Part shown: in pieces, positions 56,959 to 64,000 of the stretch
How the letters are laid out: every line of letters starts with the position of its first letter
Numbering within the stretch: position 1 is the stretch's first letter
NCBI RefSeq assembly: GCF_036370855.1
Contig: NC_088117.1
Span: 4,216,001 to 4,280,000, forward strand
Length of the DNA stretch: 64,000 nt
Reading direction: 5' to 3'
DNA from: Dromaius novaehollandiae
Taxonomy: Eukaryota; Chordata; Aves; Casuariiformes; Dromaiidae
Position numbers and translations under genes: made by a program
Notes under the pieces: generated by a model
Database searches by the model: none
Told to the model about the DNA's origin: nothing
What the model saw: the letters and a program-made list of their open reading frames with translations, nothing else

Positions 56959-58738
56959 AAAAAACAAACAAAAAGATGTCTGCAGGAAGGCACAGCCATG
57001 ACAAGAAACCTGAGCGCACCACCCGACATCACGGACCTGTCCGGTGAGCCAAGGCCCAGGCTGCTCTGGTGGCTCTCCCTTTCTGGGAAGAAACGTATGC
57101 AAAAAAAAAAAAAAAAAACTGTTCAGTTTTAGCAACATTTTCTTCTCTTCCTCTTGCAGGGGAGGGAAACCCCACACAAAGTCCCCTCCCTCAGCTCACA
57201 TGGTGGACATGCTGGCCAACACCCAGAGGCGATTCATTTGCCAAAAGAATTATGTGTCTATTTTTTGACACCAACTTTTGAGTTTTTTTTTTAAAGAGAA
57301 ATAACGCATTCAGGGATTTAGCCATTTCTTTTCTTCTTTAAGCAACAAACACACCCTTTATAACCCCACTTCCAGCTTTCTGGCCATACGGACAACTACG
57401 CTCGCTACCAAAAGTGGTGTTTTACCGTCCAGTGCACATTTCCTTCCCCAGCCAGGCATTATAAATGCGTTTGCAAGCGCGGAAAGCCTCGCAGCACCGT
57501 TGGGGCACATCAGTGTGCTCGCTTGCCGACGGGGGGGGGGGGGGTGAGGCATGGGTCACTGCGGCAGCCTGCGCTGAGGCAGGGGCAACCGCAGCGAAGC
57601 CCCCGCTCCAGCTGGGAAGGCCGCAGGGTCCCGAGCGGCTGCTGCAGCCGCGGTACCAGCTTTCCTAAGAGCCTCACGTCGCCTTCGCACGCCCGCTTAG
57701 CACCTGCTTTTGGAGGAGCTAAGGTGGGGAAGGGAAACCATAGCCTCTGCACGAGCAGGTACCTTGGCTATGCTGTCCTGCACCTAAACAGGCAGGAAGC
57801 CGGCAGCGGGCAGGCACGGGCCAGGCTGCCTTCGCCCCGCGCATTGGCCCGGTGCCCTGCACCAAGCCAAGGGTGCAAGGTGCAATGGGAAGGGCTGAGC
57901 TCTTGCCCGCTTGCTAGCCAAGGACATCAGCTACGGCTCCAGCAGCTCAAGGGCAGGAGCTCTTTGGCAGGATATGGGTGTTTCTGTATGAGGGAGGACA
58001 CCACAGAGGGAGGCCCTGGCAGCCAGGCAGGCAGCCGCAGCTCTGGGCATCTCGGGTACCATGAGCGAGTGGCGGCGGCCCCTTCTTGGATGCTCCTCCT
58101 GGAGGAACGTGGGGCTTCCCACTCCCACGCCTGGCCCTGGCTGTCCCTCGGATGAGGATGAGGATGCTCCCCAGGGACTTCACCGGGCAGGCATTTCCAG
58201 GAGGGTGCCCTTTTTAAAAATTTTTTTTTTTTTTTTTTTTTTGGCTTGATGGTTGCTAACTGTGGGGGAGGACACAGCTGCCAGGAAAGGGGCAACTCTG
58301 CTTTCTCATACATCTATGCTGCTGAGTCTGAGGCACTGACGAGTGGGATGGGAAAAGCAGGGACAGGCAGCGACGTTCCCACAAAGCCTGGGGAGCCTCA
58401 TGAATGGGCACCCGGGGCGGGGGAATGCCTGAAATGCCTGAGGGCTCAGAGTTACTATTTTGCAACCACTCTGGGAGGCAACAGCACTGCGCACAGCACC
58501 GCTCGCCCGGGCACCCGTGAGCATGGTGACACGTCTGTGCACAGCAGCGCGGGCGTGGGCATGACACGGGGCAGTGCAGGCGCGCTGGGCATGGCGAGAG
58601 GGGCGTTTGCACAGCAAAACACGGGGGGGGGGGGCACAGCAAAAGAGCCTGTGCGCAGCGGGGCAGGGGTGGGTGCAGAGGTGCACACGCGTGTGCACGG
58701 CGCTGAACATGTGCGGGCAGCAAGGGAGGCGGGGGCTG

Positions 58739-58756
58739 CCCCCCCCCCCCCCCCCC
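58739..58756 (+). repeat. Poly-C run (C18) at the edge of the CpG island
   Basis: Eighteen consecutive C residues, or G on the other strand. Able to form G-quadruplex/i-motif-like structure and prone to sequencing length errors. Confidence 0.9.
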
Positions 58757-58802
58757 GGCAATAGCCACCCGCTCCCCGCCCCGGGCCGCCCCGCCCCGCC
58801 GC

Positions 58803-58814
58803 ACTACAACTCCC
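58803..58814 (+). promoter_or_regulatory. ZNF143/Staf-type promoter motif ACTACAACTCCC
   Basis: Matches the core of the known ACTACAATTCCC family element found close to start sites in CpG-island promoters. Lies about 200 bp upstream of the candidate ATG. Confidence 0.6.
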
Positions 58815-58874
58815 GGGGCGCCCCGCGCCGCGCGTCACCGCCGCCGCCCGCCCGCGCCGAGCCGCGCAGCGCCC

Positions 58875-58930
58875 AGCCGAGCCGAGCCGAGCCGAGCCGA
58901 GCCGAGCCGAGCCGAGCCGAGCCGAGCCGC
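58875..58930 (+). repeat. (GCCGA)n pentanucleotide repeat, about 11 copies
   Basis: Uninterrupted AGCCG/GCCGA units inside the CpG island, probably in the 5' UTR or just upstream of the transcription start. Confidence 0.93.
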
Positions 58931-58932
58931 GG

Positions 58933-58976
58933 CGGGACGGGACAGGACGGGACGGGACGGGACGGGACGGGACGGG
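58933..58976 (+). repeat. (GGGAC)n pentanucleotide repeat, about 9 copies
   Basis: GGGAC/GACGG units with one GACAG variant, directly after the GCCGA repeat. It ends about 30 bp before the candidate start codon. Confidence 0.92.
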
Positions 58977-59006
58977 GCGCACCGGGACGGCGCCCGCACC
59001 GCCGCG

Positions 59007-59012
59007 ATGCAG
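59007..59012 (+). CDS. Candidate first coding exon of the next gene (Met-Gln, then intron)
   Basis: ATGCAG followed by gtgagg, in a favourable start context (gccgcgATG) at the downstream part of the CpG-island promoter. If real, the coding exon contributes only Met-Gln in phase 0 and the next exon lies beyond the window. The gene cannot be named from two residues. Alternatively the ATG is not used and the exon is non-coding. Confidence 0.4.
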
Positions 59013-62000
59013 GTGAGGCTGCGGGGCCGAGGGCGGAGCGGGCAGCCGGGCCGGGGCCGCTGCACGGGGGCGGGGCGGGGGGAGCAGCAGCGGAGGCTCC
59101 GCGGGCTCGGCCGCCCCGCGCATACTCACCCGACGGCGCGCACCCCCCCCCACCCCCCGGGGGGGGGTCGCCGGCGGGGGTCGGGCTCACCCGCCACGGC
59201 GTCGCTCCTGCCGCCCCACCACCACCTTGGGGGTCCTCGGCCACCAGGTGCTCCCCCCCCAAAAAAAAACCCGAGGGCGAGGGCTGTAACCCAGCCGCGA
59301 GGAGGGGGCTGGGGCCCGCGGGGCTTCTGCTGCCTTAAAGTCCCTTAAGCCGCCGGTGGGAGCTGAAGTCCGGCCAGTATGCTGTTACTCACGGGAATTT
59401 GGGTTAACAGCCATCTAACTTTTAACTAACGTCGCCACAGCGTGCAGCTGATGTCCTTGTACCTCGTAAGACGGGCAGGGAGGGGTAGCACGTCCGGGAA
59501 CCCCTGCCCTGCTGCTTCGGCCGCGGCTTAAAACAAGTCGTTAAAGGGACCGGCGGGAGGAAGGCTGATACCGCTCTGCCTCGCATCCAAAAACCGAGCT
59601 GGCCACTTCCTGCCACCATCCCATGCTCTCACTTTTGATTTACAAGAAACCGATGTGCTTATCGCGGTTCTGCCAGTTCCTGTCGAACAAGCCGCCCCGT
59701 GCAAGAGTTGCCGTGTTTGCTGGCTGCCGCGGGTCACCCCAAGCCCCTTGGCGCCGGCCCCGCTTGGCCTCCGGCGAGACCCTTCCTCCTCACCGGCTGG
59801 GGCTGGGGAGGGGACATGTCAGCCCGGCTGCTTAATTTAAACCAGCCCTTTGCAACTCTGCTGCTCTGCGCCCCCCTCGCCGTGCAAACGGTGGCGTTTA
59901 GCGGCTGCAGCTGCCCAACGCGTGTTGCCCTTCCGCGCCATGCGTCTCCCCGCCAGCGGCCTCCCGCCGGCTCCTGTTTTGCCCCGTGCTTTGCCTCCGC
60001 GGCCCGCCTAGGCTTGCGAGAGCGCCTGCGAGCAGAAGGAGCCGAGCACGTGCCGTGGTGTTTGTCTGCGCCTCGCAGCCCCACGCTGCCGCATTGCCGC
60101 CCCGGCGGCTCCCCCTTCGCCTACGCCGAGGCTGTCACGGGCACGGAGCTACGGCGGGCGTTGAAGTCCTGTTGCACACTTTAAATCCTCTCCTGAAGCA
60201 GTCTTGCTTCATTTACTGAGCTCAGCCACAGGCGGCTGTTGGCAGCTGCCGTGTCCCAGCTGCTCCCTCGGCTGTGGCCCTGCAAAGCGCGGCGGGCGGC
60301 TTGCATGGGGGCTGTGCCCCTCCCTGGCTCTGCCCCAGCAGCGTGGGCTCGCAGGAGCCTCCTTGGGCGTGGGGCCACCTCCCCAGGCCAGAGCCACTCC
60401 CCATACAGGCTGCTGGCTGCCATCGCCGGAACGATGTCCAGCTATTAGTGCTTTTTTGCAAATTTGAGGTCTGCTTTATGCAGCGAGTCAGGCTGATCCC
60501 GAGGCGCAGGGCCCAGATGTCCCAGACAAACCAGAGCGTCAGCCTCCCCGTGGGATGCACCAGCCGGGCGCTGGGGCTATGAGCCAGCATGGCACTGGCT
60601 GCGCAGCTCCACCGTGGAGGGACCAGCCCGGGGTGCTCCGAGCAGGCGGTACCCTTCACTTGGTAGCAAGGAGGGACCCCAAACTGCGGTGGATTAAGCC
60701 ATTCAAGGGCTCTGTTGTGCACAAGAGCAGGTGCAGCGTAGGCGTTTTTCCAGCAGCCTTGTTTACATGTATAAATACTTGCAACGTGCCGAGGAGACGC
60801 CTCGCTCGAGCCTTCGACAGCTGCCTGCTGAATCAGTGCTGCGCGAGTGCCACTTGCACGTTGGCGAGGACAGGAGCCGGTGCCTCTGCCCCATGTTCCT
60901 TGGTCTGTGGGCGTACCTTGCAGAGCAGCAACCTGGCAGCTTAGTTCGCCTCTTGCAAAGGGGGATATTTTTTAGGACTTAACCCTCTTGGCCTTCACGT
61001 GCCGTATCTCGCACAGCTGGATGCCCGCCGCAATCGCTGTGGCTGTTGTTTCCCTAAAATTGCATTATAGCATCGCTTTAAGGACAGTCCACGTGGATGC
61101 ACTGCTGCATAACAGCAGAGCCTAAGGTTGCTGGGTGGGGGTTAAGCCTTGCTCCCCCCACCCCGGGAGAGGCAGGCACCGACTCCCGTCCGGCTCAGCC
61201 CCCGTGGCCTTCGCCAAAGAGGCCTGGAGGGATGTTGCCCCAACCTGGCTGCTGAGCCAGCAGCGTGCCCCGCCAAGCAGCTCTGACCAGCGCGGGACCA
61301 AGCCGGCTCCCCGTCCACCTAACAGAGGAGAGGAGTCAGGGGTCGTTGGCCCAAGGAGCATCGTTTTGGCCTCACAAGCGCACTGGGTACCCAAAGGCAC
61401 AAGGCTGAACGGCCTGGCCTTGCTCCAGCGCTAGAGGAACTGGCTTCGGGCTGCAGCAAGATCATCAGCAAATCACTTCTATTCCTGCTTCCCTAAAACA
61501 GTGCTACCTCCTCATTGCACAGCCTTGGAAATCAACGGCTGAAGCAGGCAAAGGAGAAAAGTAGTCTCGTTTGAAGGCTAATTATCATAAATCTGTTGCC
61601 AAAGGAAGCTTAAAAGTGTGAGCTGATTGCACATGCTAATATACTTTGGGTAATGCATGGCCAGAGTGTATAATGAGAGACCGTTTGCAGCATGAATACC
61701 TCTGTTTATTGGATGGTATTTCTGGCTTAGGCAGGTCCCGTAGTCTCTCATGCACGTCTGGCTCATCTGCTCGCGTCAGTAACTCTATTGCAAAGATCTG
61801 TATTGCAAAGGAAAGGTAGTGCCTCTGTCAAGATGACTAACTTGGACTAGGTCTGGCAGAGAAATTCCTTCTAGGGGGAGGGTAGGATTAGAGAGCCTCC
61901 ACCACCACCTCTGTGTTTTAGCCAGAATTAAGTACAGACCTGTGCTGAGACCTCACTAGGATCTTTACATGGAGAGATTTGCCAAAGGGAGGATAAAAAC

Positions 62001-64000
62001 CTAGAACACGTTTCTGTGGCAAAGAAAACAAGAATTGGCAGTTGTGGCCTCAGCTCTGTAGGTGGTTTAGCTAGAGAAGAGCCGTGGGCTAATACTTTCA
62101 CCTCCTATTTCTGCATGATAAATCTCTTTTCACCTTCAGACACACTGTAAAATGGTTCAAAACAGGGTTTAGTCACAGACTGAAAGCAAATAGCGCATGC
62201 ACGTTCTTAACCTTCTTAAAAGCCTGCTTCGGGTCATTTGGATACTTCCTTAGACCAGTCTCAAAAGAGAATCCAGTGGTGCCACTGGCCAAAGGGGATT
62301 TGATATCTCTGTAGGTCTTGGGTAGACCCCAGGTAAGACAGAACAACAGCAGCCTTATTTCTAGGTTGGAGAGAAACACCGTTGGACCGATACCTCCTTT
62401 GCCAGGGAGTTTTCCCTGGAAGAGCCACCTCTGTCCTGGTAAAGTCAGGCAGTTGCCTATTTGGCTTCAGATGAAGTAGCTTGTCAAGGCAATGCAAGAA
62501 AAACTTGTGGAAATAGAGGCACTCACAGGGTTCCTGGGCTTCTGCTTTAACCTCAAGCCAGTTTTGCTTTAGGCTTCAGACAGCACCCGCCAGCCTCTGC
62601 GTCTCTCCCACATACCTATCATTTCAGGCCTTCTGAAGTCCTAACACCATGTTAGGTAGTAAAGTCTTGGGTTCATGTCGCCAGGAAGAACTCTGGCTTT
62701 TTCTTGCCAGCTTAGACATATGCTGAAAGAGCTGCTGGAGGTACAAATGGTCCTGCTAGAAGTCAAAGTAAGCGTTACCATGCCCAGTTTGCATGTCTCT
62801 GATTTTCAGGCAGCTCAGCTGACCGACCTCTGCTGAGGAAGGTGTGTGCACATAGTAGCATCTCCTCGCCACCAAAGTTCCTCATCTGATTTCAGGAATT
62901 GGACAAAAATTGCACAATTTGGCAAAACCCCAGTTCACCATCACCACCCCTTCTGGCCCCGTCACGTCCCCGTGCCTTGTTCTGGCCAGCAAGGGAGCCA
63001 GTGTTTTGTGTGTCCCACCGCAGCTGCGGCACGGCCTCGGGTTTTTCCCACCCTCCGTTGTGGGCCCGGCGCTCTCCCCTGCCTGCCTGGTCTCACAGAG
63101 AAGAGCACCGCCCTGGAGACCCTTCCTACTCCTGGTCACCCAAAGGGCAGCGGGGTCGCAGGCTCAGGACAGGCTATCCAGGTGTGCCGAGCGGAGCAAG
63201 CTGGCTGCCACCTAAACGCTCCCAACCACTGTTCCTTCTTTGAGCAATTAAGTTGATCGACCCTCCCAGTAAAGGCCCCCGGGGCAGATAGGTTAGCCTT
63301 CAAATGCATGAGATGGGGCAGAAAATAAGCAACATGCAGGTTTCACGGCTGCGTCAGCTTACTTACAAAGCCCAAGCATTACCTACAGCCTCCTCCTGCC
63401 CCGAGGCTCTTTTGGGCTGGATTGGCACTCATAAAAGCTTCAATGCTGACGAGCGCCACGGGCATCGGCTTCCACGTTCCCCATGTGCAGCTCATTACGG
63501 TGATCTGTCTAGGCCTGGCTTTTTGCAGTGGGAAGCCGCTGCAGCAGAGCTGCTGGTTTCCAACACGCCCGGAGAGCCCAGCGAGCTCCCAGCACTCGCT
63601 TCCGCACCCCTGCGCGAGGCAGCGTCGCGGCCTCAGATGCTCTCCGAGACCACGCGCAGCTCAACGCCGAGCAGCACTGGGATTTGCCCTTTGAAGTTCT
63701 CAGCTCAAAGAAGCAAACCTCATTTAAAAGAAAAAGGGGGGGAAAAAAAAAAGAAGACGAAACCTTGCACTGTGATTCAGCAAAAGTTCTCCATGTGGTT
63801 TGTGAGCATGAAAAGGCCAGTCCCTGGGTGGGAATGCCAGAGCTGCAGAAGGAGAGCAGACAGCGATGGTGCAGCCTGGTATGTTGCTTGGCTATTTGCT
63901 CCTGGCATGGGGCACCACCTCCATCACCTGGCTCATACACAGGCAGTTTTTGGTTCACACTTCTGACCACATAGTTAAGGGACCTCCTCACACCATGTAG
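59013..64000. other. Probable first intron of the downstream gene; no exon recognised
   Basis: GC content falls away from the CpG island. ORFs such as 63304-63966 (plus) have no recognisable domain and low-complexity segments, so I do not call them. No tRNA, rRNA or mobile element is visible. Confidence 0.5.

Larger units (their letters stand above)
55731..58738 (+). other. 3' UTR of the collagen gene and intergenic sequence
   Basis: No coding exon seen. An AT microsatellite lies at about 55949-55980 just after a TATAAA hexamer (55945-55950). AT-rich blocks occur at 56205-56265. Homopolymer runs are A18 at 57101-57118, G14 at 57531-57544, T22 at 58221-58242 and G12 at 58623-58634. The true transcript end cannot be fixed by eye. 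Confidence 0.6.
58780..59340 (+). promoter_or_regulatory. CpG-island promoter of a downstream gene
   Basis: Extremely GC- and CpG-dense block, beginning with GC boxes (CCGCCCCGCC at about 58790-58800), then an ACTACAACTCCC element, two GC-rich pentanucleotide repeats, and an ATG followed at once by a splice donor. This is the classic TATA-less housekeeping promoter layout. Direction is inferred from the ATG-donor pair on the plus strand; bidirectional activity is possible. Confidence 0.7.

Noticed and set aside
58455..59338. Long ORFs on both strands through the CpG island, with SRAEP or RLGSA type repeats.
   Set aside because: Produced by the GCCGA and GGGAC repeats; the ATG-donor pair at 59007-59013 is a better explanation of this segment.
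63304..63966. 220-codon plus-strand ORF near the right edge.
   Set aside because: No known domain, includes a poly-lysine stretch from an A/G run, no splice or promoter support, and an overlapping frame is also open. More likely chance.

Overview
The window is vertebrate genomic DNA. Nearly all its coding content belongs to one plus-strand gene, a fibrillar procollagen alpha chain that enters the window already in its N-propeptide and ends at a stop codon at 55730. I resolve 61 coding exons by splice sites and by an unbroken Gly-X-Y reading frame. They are numbered e1-e61 from the left edge of the window. Signal peptide and N-terminal domain exons are not visible and presumably lie to the left. 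Short introns, old MIR-like SINE fragments, no young mammalian SINE or LINE insertions, and a very GC-rich 3' end suggest a sauropsid (bird, crocodilian or turtle). This is inference, because no species marker is present.

Layout: 1-5094 is intron or 5' flank without a recognisable exon. e1-e2 (5095-6810) encode part of the minor helix. The tail of e2 and e3 (14523-14561) encode a non-collagenous linker and N-telopeptide. e4-e56 (14695-53324) encode the major triple helix from exons of 54, 45 and 108 bp, plus one of 18 bp. e57-e61 (53665-55730) encode the C-propeptide. 55731 to about 58740 is 3' UTR and intergenic. A CpG island at about 58780-59340 carries a ZNF143-type motif, GC boxes and two pentanucleotide repeats, and probably starts the next plus-strand gene, whose first intron fills the rest.

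The helix adds up to exactly 338 triplets (1014 residues), the usual fibrillar length, when the degenerate first triplet Arg-Gln-Pro is counted. This indicates that the exon model is complete. The C-propeptide most resembles clade B chains (types V and XI), for example an ending in GPVCFS, but the chain is clearly divergent. It lacks both cysteines normally used for interchain disulfides in the C-propeptide, has four glycine substitutions inside the major helix plus one at its first triplet, and has three cysteines within the helix. No stop or frameshift occurs in any exon. I leave the symbol blank because I cannot separate a fast-evolving COL5A3/COL11A2 orthologue from an undescribed clade B paralogue without a search.
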